From assembly GCA_037176845.1 (NCBI GenBank), contig JAYKXP010000090.1:124001-188000 (forward strand): a stretch of DNA of 64,000 nucleotides, read 5' to 3'. Below the pieces are notes generated by a model. The model was not told the origin of the DNA. It searched no databases and saw only the letters and a list, made by a program, of their open reading frames with translations. Position 1 is the first letter of the stretch, and the number at the start of each line of letters is the position of its first letter. The translations under genes were made by a program, and so were the position numbers. The stretch is from Paramarasmius palmivorus (taxonomy: Eukaryota > Basidiomycota > Agaricomycetes > Agaricales > Marasmiaceae). Shown piece after piece: positions 11,860 through 26,324 of the stretch.

Positions 11860-13123
11860 CTTGATATTTTTGCCCGACTGAACATTTCAGGACGAAGCGA
11901 TCGCTCTCCAGGCCATCTCTTAGGAGCATGGACCGGTCGTTTTCATATATGAGTGGGCTGTTCCACATGTCTCGAGTAAGAAAGCTGTAAGCTGTAAACG
12001 GCCAGAAAGTGATCATGAGCTACTGTGATTCGATCTCATCTGCAACTCACTGCTAGGACCCAGCAAGTCGAACCCTACGATCTCGTGACAACGAGCACCT
12101 ATGGTCAATGTGAGTCCCAGGTGAACACAGATCATAGTATGCCTAGACTGACATTGGTCTTTCAAATCGCCTTCCACGTTGTTCAGTACAGAACGCCAGT
12201 GAGAAGTGTCTGAATTAGAGGAGTCCGTGGGTGGCAACGTCGCTCCGCATTCACGCAGGAGAGCGCGGAGCGGAGATGAGAGGTATCCCACCAGTAAAGG
12301 GTTTTTGTTGATCGCGTGCGTGGCCGGAACCATTGGGATGGGCCACTGTTCAGGATCTTCAGGTTCCCAGCCAGCTTCATCAACAGTTCATAGGCTCATG
12401 GCTCAGTAACTGAGTAACTGTCAAAGGACCGCCAACCAACACCAGATCTCTTGTATAACTACCAACTGCAGCAAGTATCAGAGAAGTCAACTTTGAAGTT
12501 TGAAAAGTAAGCTTACTGCCTCCGCATTGATTGAACGCATATTCTGCTAGTTATAACAGGAAATGAGACGCGCTGTGCAGTTGCAGTAGCCCTTCTGTAG
12601 GAAAATTTCCCAAAACTGCATCCCCGGAGCTGGTTGGCGACGGTTTCTTCCGGAAAGATTTTGAATAGCTTATAGGGCCACAAAAAATTGACGGATAAAA
12701 CCTCATCTGCTAAATCGGAAGCGCAGCGATTCAGTGTATGTGAGCTGACTATTCTTGTGTTTTCTTGATTGATGCCTGGAAATTTGTCTCAGTCGGGATT
12801 GAGAAATGCTAAATGCTGATACGACCATACCTCAAACTAAAGAAATCCTCAAGTTCGGATACCGTCCTTGCATTCCATACGAGACTCCGGATTTGCTGCC
12901 TTCTATCGGGGTAACCTCATCCTCTTGTCCTTCAGGAGAAACGGCGAAGGAGTTCGCAGAGAGAAGATCTGAGTGGCGCACGTATCGCAGAGCCTGGGAG
13001 AGAAAGGGACCGACTAGTTTGAGTGCAACAGTGCAAGTCTGAAGAGAGGGTTTTGAAATCTGGCAAATGGGACAAGACAAGTACGACTATATCGTCGTTG
13101 AAGGGAAACTTGATTTTCTCCAT
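11860..13123 (-). pseudogene. F-box-like pseudogene (decayed copy B)
   Basis: A paralogue of the gene at 7855-9747, in the same orientation. Matching blocks in order are MEKIKFPFNDD plus LSHLPDFKTLSS, then LKLVGPFLSQALRYVRHSD, SPEGQEDEV, TVSELEDFFSLR, NPLLVGYLSSPLRALLREC, CHEIVGFDLLGPS and SFLTRDMW plus LLRDGLESD. A deletion after KTLSS removes about 20 codons and shifts frame; a second shift follows EDEVTPIEG. The second exon has several stops, and the 3' part corresponding to the zinc-like C-terminus is absent. Intron positions match copy A, so it arose by DNA duplication. No intact product can be made. Confidence 0.85.
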
Positions 13124-13328
13124 TGAGCAAGGGATTTGGACAACACGTGATGTTTCCCACCCCGCCGTTACCAGGGCACTGCCACCTGAAGGTGCTCGGC
13201 AATTGCGTCATATCAGTGGAACCACTCCGTCACCGCAATGATGTCATGCAATTGCTAGACATATAACTGCAAGTGCGCTCGCCACTTACTATTCCCTACT
13301 TCCAACCACCACAAGCAACTCACAAACA

Positions 13329-13860
13329 ATGTCTGGAGCCAACGCACACACCGTAGATCAGCCCATCTCTGGCGCACCCAAACTTCCCTCTGAGGTCGTC
13401 GAGCCTACCAGGAGCAACACTGCTCCCCAGCAAGGTTTTGACAGCTTTCTCGCGTGAATCAATGGTTGGATCCTAATGATCATGTAGGGTCTACCCAGCC
13501 AGGGTCTGGATCCGCTGTTCATGAAACTACCGGCGCGCAGTCAACAGAGCAACCTCATCTGTCGTTTAAAGAACAAGTCATTGGTGCGTACATCTTTTCC
13601 GCGGACAGTAATTAAGTCTAATTCCACATTGATTTCAGGTGTCGCTCAGGTGAGATCTTGAACACATTATGTGGTCGCTTAACATCAAGCTAAACTGGCC
13701 GCATTTAAAGAAAACGAGAGGCACTGTGCTGAACAAGGTGCGTCTTAAGGCATTCGCGCACGAAGATATGCTCATGTACGCCCTCTAGCCTGACCTGAAG
13801 GAACACGGGGAACAAGTGTTGGCAGGCAATGCACCGGCAGTCAAACCAGGACACGAATGA
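13329..13860 (+). CDS. Small conserved hydrophilic fungal protein
   Basis: About 104 residues from five small exons; start MSGANAHTVDQPISGAPK, then GSTQPGSGSAVHETTGAQ, then HLSFKEQVIGVAQKTRGTVL and NKPDLKEHGEQVLAGN. The N-terminal half is low-complexity and probably disordered; the C-terminal helix-like block (FKEQVIGVAQKTRGTVL) resembles a conserved motif of small fungal proteins of unknown role, though I cannot name the family with certainty. All four intron joints keep frame, supporting a real gene even though no single open frame is long. It converges on the ABC transporter with under 100 bases between stops. Confidence 0.72.
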
Positions 13861-13952
13861 TTGATTAATGACCACAACTGAAACCTAACTATTGTACAAG
13901 TATATCAACACTATATCCGTACCATTAATTCCATGAAGATCTCGGGATGTAA

Positions 13953-16900
13953 TCATATAAACTTGTTCCTCAACGGCGCAGCTTCCAGCGGACCAGACTC
14001 AAGCTTTAGTACAAGATACGCAACGAATCGATAAGCGATTGTTGCTCCAACGAGAGCACCCAGCATCTTCCCTGGATTATAGCTGTCCATCTTGTACAGC
14101 TCAAGTACTTCATCTCCTGTGCTGAGCGGGCATTGTCCATTTGCCAGCTTCTGCGAGTCGTCGCAAGAGAAGGTCATACTGCGTAAAGCATACGGTAGCA
14201 TGTTGGCCGTGGCGTATTTCAGTGGAGAGATGTAATTGATTCCGCTCAAGAAGGCAGGCATATCGAGACTCATTAAACCCTGAAGAACTACGTCAGCATA
14301 TCTCCAGCTCGGTCACGCTGAGTCAACACTTACGCCCATGAATTGCCCAACAGAGAGAATAACTGATGTGATATTTATAGCGAGTCCCGTGTTATCGGAA
14401 AATAGTGTATTGAAAATGATCCCCAGGGATTCACCACAACTGACGATGCAAAATGCGTTGAGGGCGATGATAAAGTACATCGCAACCGTTCGACGAAGAT
14501 CCACGGCGATACAACCCAAGAGTGCAAAGAGCAGCGACGCGATAATCTCGAATGGCAGCTCGAAACGACATGTAGCTGGCGAAGAATGCTTCGGCTGAAT
14601 ACGCGCGATCGGTGTGTTCCTGTGAATAGCTGTTGGCCAAAATAGCTGGTTTACAGTATGATGTTTGACTAACCTTGTAGAACACGTCGCGTTCTGTGGG
14701 GTAAAGCGCCACATTCTGGAGCATTCCCAACAAAATAGACTGCACGAATGCTGTGTGTAAGTATTTTAAGAGACGATACCCAAATGGGGAATCTCACTTG
14801 GTAAAACTTGCTCTATAAGAGTGTTAGCACACGCGTATATACGATGGAAGGAATAGAGGTTACGCACGGACAAGTCCGACAATATTGACCGTGGCATCGG
14901 TATAGCTTCGGCCGAGTGGCGCAAAAAACAACGCAAGAACAATTCCCAGCCCCACTACCTGTCCTATCCTCGCACTCGCCAACTCAGGCTGCCTGATGAA
15001 ATTGATCAAGGACCTCTGCAGCAAAATCGGATACGCGATATGGAAAGGTGACATCTGTTTTTTCATTCCCAGGAAGCCGGCACCTACATCCGAGCTCTCG
15101 TGCTTCACCGGTATGGGCGAATAAGCATCAAGTATCTTCTCGACCTTGGCTCGGCTAACCTCCTCCGCAGTGCTGTCTCGCAAGTCCACGGAAATTAAAT
15201 CAAGGGCCCAGTCACTGGGGTTACAGTTCCGAGGACATTCATAACCGAGCTTGTTGAAGTAAGAGATCATCTCGCTTGCGCGCCCAGAGAACGCGACTCT
15301 GCCACCTTTGGCGAGGAGCAGGAGGTTGCCGAATTGATTGAAGAGTTCAGAGCGACTTTGGTGGATTGTGATGATTACCGTTCGGCCTTCTTTGGCTAGG
15401 CCACTCAAACTTCCAGGATAGATGAAGCTGTAAAGGCATCCAGTCCACTAGTCGGTTCATCTGCACTATGCAAGCGGGTAAGGACGAGTTATTGACGTTG
15501 TAACAAGAGACTTACATGAGAATTCTAGGCTCCGTTAGCAGTTGAACAGCGATGCTAACTCGACGTTTCTCCCCGCCGCTAATCCCTTTAACGAATTCGC
15601 TACCGACGAGGTTATCAGCACAGTCACTAAGACCCATGGCTTTGATAACCTCTTCGGCGCGCTCCTTCTTGACCTTTGAAGACATGCTCTTTGGAAGGCG
15701 CAAGCCGGCGGCAAAGCGGAGCATCTCACGGACTGTGAGGTAGGGCAAAAGAGGAGTTATCGTCCTGGGTCACGTAGGGAACATAACCCTTGCAAGTCCT
15801 CAGGTTCAGCCTTGGTGCCATCGACGAGGATTGTCCCAGAAGTGACAAAATAGCCAGAGGAAACCGGAAGTCGAGAGGAAAGAAAGTTTAATAGACTGCT
15901 CTTTCCTGAACCAGATGGTCCCATGATAACATTGACCTCTCCTGCTTGGAACTGAGTGTTGACTCCCCGAAGAATCGGTCGAAGGATCCATTTTCCTTTG
16001 ATACCGAGCTTCTTCAGCGTCAACTTGATGTCGATAAGGTCCAAGTCGATACCAAGCTTTGAGTTTGATCTTGAATGAATTATCGGTTCCTTGTCTTTTT
16101 CTTTGGATAGTGCAGGTGCTTCATCCTCCTTGCCCTTGTACACCGCGGCCATGTGCACATCAACCTTCTTGAACTGGAGTAACGAGGTCGATGCAATAGT
16201 GAAGAACACGACGAAGCCAACTAGGGCACACATGGGTACTGTATACCACCCCGGTGTGAGCGTAAAGCTTTCGAGGATGAAATCCCCGCGATATTGTAAA
16301 CAGTTGGGATTGGTTGCAGCATCACCAAGCGGACAGTCATAATAGTTTCCGGTGAACTCATTCGTCATCAAGGCACCGAAAGTATAGAACTGAAACCGAC
16401 AATTGAGTCCGTTCCTGGAGATCTGAAGGAGGTTGATGAACTTACGCAGTAACTTATCCACCTGATCCAGCCCACATAAACGGGCATGTCTCCCGGTTGA
16501 ATAAAAAATCCGCTTGAAAAGGATAGGAATGTGAATCTAGCAAGTGGTCAGCTGAGTCAACTATCACAGAGAATTTTATCATACCCTAAATTCCCGACCA
16601 AAGTTGCCAGCGAAAAGTCCCTTGAGATGCCTGCGCAAAAGAGCGCAGCAGAAACCGCAATAAATTGGTTGATGAGCATTGCAGCGAAAAATTTGAAGAA
16701 TTGCAAAGCATCCGCATCGAACCCGCACATGAACCAGAAGATGGTGCTGAACATGAAGGGTACGATAATGTCCTCGAGTATTCCATGAGACAGTCTACGG
16801 CTGATGATCCACGGAATCACGTCAATGACACCTTCACCCCGTTCTCTATCAAAAACCGCGAGGTCGGGTCCTGTGAGACGCCAGGTTTCGTATATGAGGA

Positions 16901-18240
16901 TCAGATACGGCTGTAGATCGAATATGAGTATGTTGTAATTGTGACTATAAACGGGAGATATTACCTGCAGAGCGCAAGCAATATACAAGGAAGCCTGTCG
17001 AGAGCGGATTCCAGGAAGATCCCTCCCAAGGCTCAAGAACACCAGACCGCAGATGACACCCATCAATATCGCTTCCGACCAGCAAGCGGTAAGCCCCATG
17101 GGATCTCGCCATGTAGTGAGAATCGATCTCGAGGACAACACACGTATTTGGCGAAATACTGATGCTGAACGTGCCACAGGGGCTATATCCGTGATCGCAG
17201 AACGATCATCAGCTTTGTCTTCGGAGAACCGAACAGCAGACTCTGATTTCCAGGCTTGTGCTAAACTGGCGAGTCGGGCACTGGTAGCAGCCTTAGCTTC
17301 GGGGCTACGGGTATCGACTGCGGCGACCATGATGAGGTAGTCAGCTGGATTGAGATGCTTGGAGAAGCTTCCTGGAAGGAGCCTCTCAAACCAGTCGGTA
17401 GCCTCGGAGGTAGGTCCAGAGAAAAGGGGGTATCCTTTGCTGAGTAGAAGTATATTGTCGAAGAGGTAGAAGATGTCGTGGCGAGGCTGATGAATGGTGC
17501 AAATGATCGTTCTCCCTTTACTCGCAAGCGACTTGAGAGTGCTTATGACGTGATAAGCTGAGGTGGCGTCAAGACCCGTCGTGGGCTCGTCACAAAACAG
17601 TACGGAGGGATTGCTCAGCATTTGAACACCAATACTGACTCGTCGACGTTCTCCACCTGAGCAACCCCCGTGTGATGCACCGTCCCCAACCCGTGTATCC
17701 GCACATTCCTTTAATCCGAGTTCGAGTATAATCTCCTCTACTAGGGTGAGACGTTCTGCAGCTGAGACGTTGGACGTTAAACGCAACGATGCAGCGTAGA
17801 GAAGCGTCTCTCGCACTGTTAAAGTGGGTAAAAGAAGGTCCATTTGCGTGACATACGCGTGAGATATCGAAGCAAGAGATCCTGAGCCATTATACGACAC
17901 GGAGCCGGACAAGTCTTTGACAAGGTGCGTTCTATGTGCCATGATGTTCAGTAGTGTTGTCTGCAGTCTTTTTCTAAGCTTTTGACACGGTAACATATGG
18001 ATCACATACCTTGCCAGATCCCGAGCCGCCCATAATACCACAAAGACTTCCACTCGGAAAATCTGCAGAGATTCCGTCTAGAATACATTTCTTCCGTCCT
18101 TCACCACCCGCCTCCAAGTCCCCAGCCTTTCCCTTTCCTCGAACTTCGACTTCGACTGTTACTTCTCGGACCTTGACATTGACCGGACGCACGGAAGTGA
18201 AGGAGATGTTCTCCTTGTGCTCATCTTTGAGACTTTGCAT
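13953..18240 (-). pseudogene. Full-size ABCG-type ABC transporter, frame-broken in its second half
   Basis: Layout NBD-TMD-NBD-TMD. NBD1 has Walker A GGSGSGK then TTLLN, signature CSGGERRR and Walker B VLFCDEPTTGLDA. TMD1 runs to about 16470, and an extracellular loop (NYYDCPLGDAATNPNCL) precedes NBD2 (Walker A GPSGSGKSS, signature ISGGEKRRVS, DEPTSGLDAF). NBD1 and TMD1 read cleanly through short introns. In the second half I find four single-base breaks relative to the family reading: near 15786, 15750, 15408 and 14563, the last inside TMD2. Either this is a recent pseudogene or the assembly has indels here. Start 18240 gives MQSLKDEHKENISF; an acceptor-like site just upstream hints at a further 5' exon. 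Substrate unknown. Confidence 0.75.
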
Positions 18241-19081
18241 TATCAAGCCGGCCAGCACCCGAACCTAAAATGCGTCAGCGTGGAAGCTTGTGGAAGTGGG
18301 AAGGCGGTCAAGCATTTTTGCGCGTGAATTTAAGCGGGAGATATAAAGTTGATCTGTATAAGGCCCAAGGGGAAAACCGAAAATTTCGCCGCCTTGTCCA
18401 TCAGATTCAGTCTGGATTCAGCGCCAAATCGGGATCGATATACATAGTAGGCGCAAGCAACGCTCCTTAGGCGAATTCGACTGGTATGTAAGCGGCGCCC
18501 GTGAACATTATCAAAGGAAGAACTGATAGCTTGGTTTTGCTTTGGCCTTGTACACATTAGGAGCAAGCACCTGATAACCTGAACTCGCAGTGAAAACGCA
18601 ATGAGTTCTTGATTTGCGTAATGCCAGTGCGTTCGGGTGACGCTCCCAAGATTGGAGGTCGTCACTCGCACGTCAAGTTGTTGGATCATACTTAGCTGGA
18701 ATAACAAGGAATTTCAATAGCTGCAGGGTGAATTTTAATAGGTACCGTATCAACGCTGGGCCAGCTTTTGTTATCCGGAGGACGGTGCACTTGTGTACTG
18801 AGCCCATGGAGATTCATGAACGTATACTACCGTGTAGAGTGAGTACCCGAATGGCAGAAAGTGAGTGAAGTCTGCCACCTGAAATTTTTTCGAAACTCGA
18901 GGTTGACGCGTGCGGAGAAGAGGCAGAGTCGGCACCGTGGGATCGGTCCATATTCACGCGTACCCCGGCCCGGGCCCCGAAATTCGAATAAGTATGCTCC
19001 GAAACCCGTGACCTGGGAGACTATCTTACACTTTACCACTACTTCTTCTATCGTACATCCATTTTCAACGTCACACTACTT
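18241..19081. other. Intergenic, upstream of the ABC transporter
   Basis: Lies upstream of the ABC gene and downstream of the WD40 gene. On the minus strand there is a TTTATATCT stretch at about 18340-18350 that could serve as a TATA element. Open frames here look random. Confidence 0.4.
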
Positions 19082-21369
19082 TCAGCATTCTTCCTTTTCG
19101 TCTTCTGTATCATCTGCATCTGAGTCCACATCTGGAACCCATGGCCTGACGTCAAATGAATCCGTTCCTCCCTCGTGCCTCAATATCCTATCGAACAGCT
19201 TTATCGTATCCCACTCTGAATCATCTGACTCTGTCGGGTCAGTACTACCCAGAAGCAAAGCATCGATGGCAACATTCTCCTCTGTAGAACTTGAACCTGT
19301 CAGCTGCCTTACTTCCGTAGGACTGAGTTCCATTTCCTGTGAGAATGGCGCCGATTTTATAGGATTGTGCAACCGGATATCACGTTCGATGCCCGCAGTG
19401 GCGATGAGGGGGAAATAAGGATGGATGAGCGTGGTGTTGACAATGGAGTTATGACCTGACGCGAAGTGTTATTAACATAGGATAAATATCGTACTCGCTC
19501 ACCTTTGAGGACCGCCGACGGTGTCGCCAGCTCGACGGGTACGTATTTCAGGGCTGTCATGTTTTCTGTGAATCCTGTTGCGTACCTTCAGGTGAGCAGA
19601 AACAAGGCTAGTCGAGAATGCGCCTTACCGACCGTGTTACAACCTTCTAGCTGCCAATTATTGCTCATGAGCACGGCTCTCTTCTCTACGAGTTCCTCAG
19701 CAGGTGGTATCTTCCAAAGATACCCACAGAAGTTGTCCGAGCCTGCGCAATAATACAGATCTGTTTGAGATGCCGGGGCTCCAAAAGATCCATGCTTTGC
19801 TCAAAGAGTCAGCCATACCACCACCTGAAGTTATGAGGTGCACACCTTCATAGTGCAAGAGTTTGCATAAGTTCTTTCCCCCTCCGGTACCGGTGTCCCA
19901 TCAGGAAGATTGCGACCAGAACATACAGCGATCGGATTCGGATCTGACAAGGCGTATATCGTAGGATAGAAATGCTAGACACAATACTTGAATGAGAACA
20001 TCCAGGATAGGTATTCAGATAGGTACGAACGAGCATTGTGACACCCAGAACATTGCCTGCAATAGTAGCACCTCGAGATCAGTTATCCGTTTCAAAACAA
20101 GCGCCTCTTGTCCGTACCCTCAGCATTAAATGTGACACTGCTGGCTTCGGGATTGCTCATCAACTTTGTGTTCCTTCGCGCAAGTTTTGTGTTATACTGG
20201 GACATAACATCAGCCACGTCGAAAAGCTAGAAATGATCCGAACGATACCTGCAAAACAACACCAGACCCATTCCGTTCACTGCGACTACCAAAACCAATC
20301 CTAGCATCCCTCAAACATACATTCCCGTGCCCATCGCTGGTTACAAACAAATGCTCTGTCTGCGGATGATATTGAACGCCAGTGCATTCGGCGGTGAGTT
20401 GGATAGTATCTTGGGCACGAGCGGTCATCCGGACGACTGAAGCTCCCTTAACACGAGTGTCGTATTGGGTAATTCGCCCATTATCATTCGCGCTGAGAAG
20501 TTAGTTCCTCTTGATAAGGATGGCAAGAAATCTCCCGTATGCTATCCTAGATGAATATTAATATAGTGCATCATGGCTGAGATGGGGAAATGCCGACCCT
20601 TTCACGATATATAGAGCTTGCACTATCATCATGCCTCGTCAGAGTCGTCCCTAACCCAGATATGTCATATTGATAGATCTGAAAATCAACTCCCCCACTG
20701 TGTTCGTGTTGATATCACGATGGTAACGGATGATGAGCATTGTGAGGCACAAAAGCTCGCCGGCATGCTTACGCAAAGAGTGAACGGTTCTTGCAAGAGA
20801 AATCGATGCAGAAGATGTTGCTCTGCTCGGAAGTAGACTGAGCAACAAATCGCACATAGGACATACATAACTTACCCTAGGTCCAACGAATGTGTGACAA
20901 GGCTTTCGAAGATTCTCCTGATGAAGGTCCCAGAGATGTATCTGCAGATCTACGTCAATGGGCATACACGCGTCATGTTCGAAGTTATATCAAAGCCCAC
21001 CATCTCCTCCACTTGCCATGTAGCGTGCATCGTGCTTAGAAAACGCCAGGCTATTCACACACGAACTATGCGCGGAGAGTTTACTACATACCCTTATTAT
21101 GAGCAAGATCCATAACAAAAAAAGTCCGAAACATACCATGAATATGGAAACCCATTACTGAACAAATTCAAGCGACAAGGAACAAGATTTGCCGGAATCC
21201 CCAGTCCTGACAATCCACTTCGAAAACCAGGCGAGGCGACACGTCTTCGTTTTCTTGCATAACCTCCACATAGAGAGGAGGTCGGATCCGAAAAGGGACC
21301 TGGACTGTTATTCGAGTTGCAGCGTGTCGAGGAAATTTGACCTTCAGCTGTCGGTGGTGATGGGTTCAT
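19082..21369 (-). CDS. WD40-repeat protein, DCAF-like
   Basis: Spliced protein of roughly 560 residues with a beta-propeller. The N-terminus has a basic patch YARKRRRVASPGFRSGL and then NLVPCRLNLFSNGFPYS. Propeller segments include NSLAFSKHDARYMASGGD, LQIHLWDLHQEN, SNIFCIDFSCKNRSLFA, ITQYDTRVKGASVVRM, ECTGVQYHPQTEHLFVTSDG, CLRDARIGFGSR, GYLWKIPPAEELVEKRAVLM and GHNSIVNTTLIHPYFPLIA. The C-terminus is acidic (DVDSDADDTEDEKEEC). The order and the C-terminal repeat resemble the DCAF5/DCAF8 group, putative receptors of CUL4-DDB1 ubiquitin ligases; that role is inferred. ATG at 21369 was chosen because the frame upstream has only a TTG. Frame intact through about eight introns. Head to head with the gene at 21509. 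Confidence 0.8.
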
Positions 21370-21508
21370 GAAAGTAAATGCCAAGTCAGTGCCGCAACGT
21401 CATGGTCATTGTGTTGTACGATGAGCGCCTACCTTTCTTTCCCACCTTCCAACATCAAAGCTTCGCTTCAACAAAGACAAGGATTATGCCTCATCATAAG
21501 CTTCATTC

Positions 21509-22724
21509 ATGACCGAAACACCCATCTTGGTGCACAAATATGTGTTTTCGGGCGATGGGGAGTCGGCCACGCAAGGATCACGAGTTGCAATTCTCCAAGA
21601 AGGACGCCATGTTGTTGAGCAAACGTTCGGGTCTTTATGGAACGATACAAAGCAGATCCAGGTGCCTTTTGGCAAGAAAACTGGTGCGTAGCCACCGGTG
21701 TAATACCCGATGTAGTGGCCTTACCAGTGTACAGTCACCGTGAACGCGTATGCATTCGGTCGGGCTGCCCCACAGATACCCAGAGACCCAGACGTTGCTC
21801 AGGCTGGACCACTGAAGGAATGGGGTGAAAGTGCTGAAGACGACGAAGTCTTTTACATGGAGAATCTATCAGAGTTCGAGAGTACTTCCTTGGACGACCT
21901 GGAACATATAATGAACGCTTCATCCTTGGACAAGCGTTCAAGGTCACCTGTCACTGAGGAACCGTCAAAGCGCCAGAAACTCGACGTGATGCCACTGGAT
22001 GAAGTGATTCCTGAAGTAAGATTTCCGCTCGTAATGGTGAGCGTTATGATAACGTATGTTGATTCTGTAGCCGCACATACTTCCGTCGGGGGATGCCAAA
22101 GCACCGGACCTAACGAAACTGGCAGCTTACACAAAAAATGTGCCACTCTCGATACCCCCTTATACACTTCCCGTCTCTACCCCCAGTTCATACAGCCGTC
22201 GAGCCTGGCTCATTCCTGTTAGAGGCGTTCTACCGTGGGACGCAGCCACTTCCGCTGTAGTCCTTGACCCCGACATCTCTCCTCAGACACCTCTCCCCAG
22301 AGGTTCACTGCCTTCCGAACCAATAGTTTGGACACATACCGCTCTGTTATCCTTTTGGAACTATCTTGTCTCTTTTCGGCAAAAGGCCAGGTTTGGAGCT
22401 CTTGGTCTCTCTTTCATGACACCAGAATCAAGGCGTCTCCCATCTCTGAATGCTAATCTCCACCTTGATCTGTCGGACGATGATAGCGAGGAGGTTGCTC
22501 GCCTCTTGGAAAGAAACCGAGAGGTGCAGAACAGGGACCAGCACCCACTCACTTCTCTCGACTACATCAAAGTGTACCATAATGCGGAAGTTTCGATGCA
22601 CGTCAGGAATGGCATTGATGTCTTTCGTTTCAAGCCCAGTTCTTCCAACCAGAAGATAAAGCTCATGGAAGGGGCTCGTCTCGTCTTGGTAGATGAGTTG
22701 TCAAATGGAGTTCTAATATCGTGA
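21509..22724 (+). CDS. Hypothetical protein, family not recognised
   Basis: First exon MTETPILVHKYVFSGDGESA onwards; an intron joins KQIQ to a block reading NAYAFGRAAPQIPRDP. An acidic segment follows (FYMENLSEFESTSLDDLEH), then a basic, nuclear-signal-like KRSRSPVTEEPSKRQKL. A second intron (after DEVIPE) leads to a hydrophobic-aromatic block, RRAWLIPVRGVLPWDAAT and WTHTALLSFWNYLVSFRQKA. The frame stops at 22724 after LVLVDELSNGVLIS. Open, coding-like stretches continue downstream (to 22984), so either the gene has further exons or its 3' half is broken. A nuclear role is only suggested by the basic patch. Confidence 0.6.
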
Positions 22725-22759
22725 CATCGAACATAGGTGTGTGCTATCCGGACGCCTAC

Positions 22760-22984
22760 CACACTTCCCAGGTGATCTCATTCCGCATACAGTGTGCATA
22801 GCACAGCAATTTCTTGTTTTCGCGGAACAATCTAGTCGCGAATATTATCAGCAATGTTGAGCTTATCAACGGGAGGACGTACAACTTTGTACCTGCGAAG
22901 GCCGTGCAGGCGATCAGATCCTTCCGAATGTTTTGTCGTGATTTCGGAACAATGTATGCGAAACGACGCTCTTTGTGGCCATGA
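22760..22984 (+). other. Coding-like stretches downstream of the 21509 gene (possible 3' exons)
   Basis: Two overlapping frames look like coding sequence: one reads FPGDLIPHTVCIAQQFLVFA (about 22766-22850), the other runs from 22802 to a TGA at 22984 and includes INGRTYNFVPAKAVQAIRS and FCRDFGTMYAKRRSLWP. I could not join them to each other or to the upstream exon with acceptable splice sites. They may be the true C-terminus of the upstream gene after one frame break. Confidence 0.35.
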
Positions 22985-23581
22985 TACCATGTACATATAC
23001 GTACAAATTTACGGGCGTTCATCGACTCGATATGCATAGTCAATTGGGACTAGTCTCGAATGAGCTCGAACATTTGAACTGGCGTGAAGATACTGATATG
23101 TGGTTTACAGCAGGAGTACTGCCTTCTGATGGCGACTTAGTAGGCACTCACGACAACTACTTCCGAGTTGCTTCCGAGTAGGTACAAACGTTAGCACACC
23201 ATTGAATCCAAATTGGAACCATTCGCCATTAGGAAAACAGACCATTCAAGCTATTACTAGTACTTGTATACGTATACACAAAGTTAGATAGTGTAGTAGA
23301 TAAAGTATCCCATACGTGAGCCATTGAAACACCTCTAGGTAAACAGACAGTGTCTATGGAGTCTAGCAAGATAACGAAGAGAGTCTATCACAGAGAGCAA
23401 GAGAGCATAAAAAACAGTGTCTAGAGATAAATCGTGTAGAGCTCTTCTACTAATAAAAACAAATGCAGTGAGATGGGGAATTGTGATTGTGACAAGATAA
23501 TAAGATGATGTGGAGATGGAGTGGGAGTGGTATTAATCGGAAAGAAGAAACGAAAACATAGAAGTCCTGAGAGTACGGTGC
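22985..23581. other. Intergenic, tail-side of the CreA-like gene
   Basis: AT-rich, with many short GATA/GAGA-like words around 23340-23520. Probably 3' UTR of the genes on both sides. No coding signal recognised except a short open frame near 23040-23180. Confidence 0.4.
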
Positions 23582-26048
<2,467 letters not shown>

Positions 26049-26164
26049 GGTACATGGAGGAGTGAAGGAAAAATTTTTGAAGGGCGCCTGTGCAAGGGGG
26101 ACCAAATGGTGTACGGTGACAACTTTGTTCCTTTCTCGGCCCGATCCGGGCGAAAGATAACTAA

Positions 26165-26324
26165 CTGGGGGGAATATCGATTTAGGAGAGTTGTGGGGTA
26201 ACAGCCTGCAAGAACCCTATTCCACTGGTCCACGTTCTTGTTGATTCCCCGTTCTTGTCAGTTCTTTTTCACCTTGGACCACCTTGCTGTTGACTAGTCA
26301 ATGACTAGTTCCCCACAGCCCCGC
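26165..26324. promoter_or_regulatory. Cluster of CreA/Mig1-type SYGGRG sites upstream of the repressor gene
   Basis: Four SYGGRG matches lie 120-280 bases upstream of the repressor start: CTGGGG at 26165-26170, GTGGGG at 26193-26198, and on the other strand GTGGGG at 26311-26316 and GCGGGG at 26319-26324. Two pairs at close spacing fit cooperative binding and autoregulation, which is known for CreA/Mig1 genes. The word is short, so chance is possible. Confidence 0.4.

Noticed and set aside
19372..19560. Separate small genes suggested by the exons of the WD40 protein
   Set aside because: They join in frame with other WD40 exons by GT-AG introns and form one protein.
22756..23043. Minus-strand open frame opposite the possible 3' exons of the 21509 gene
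   Set aside because: No motif; the plus strand reads more like protein (FVPAKAVQAIRSFRMFCRDF).
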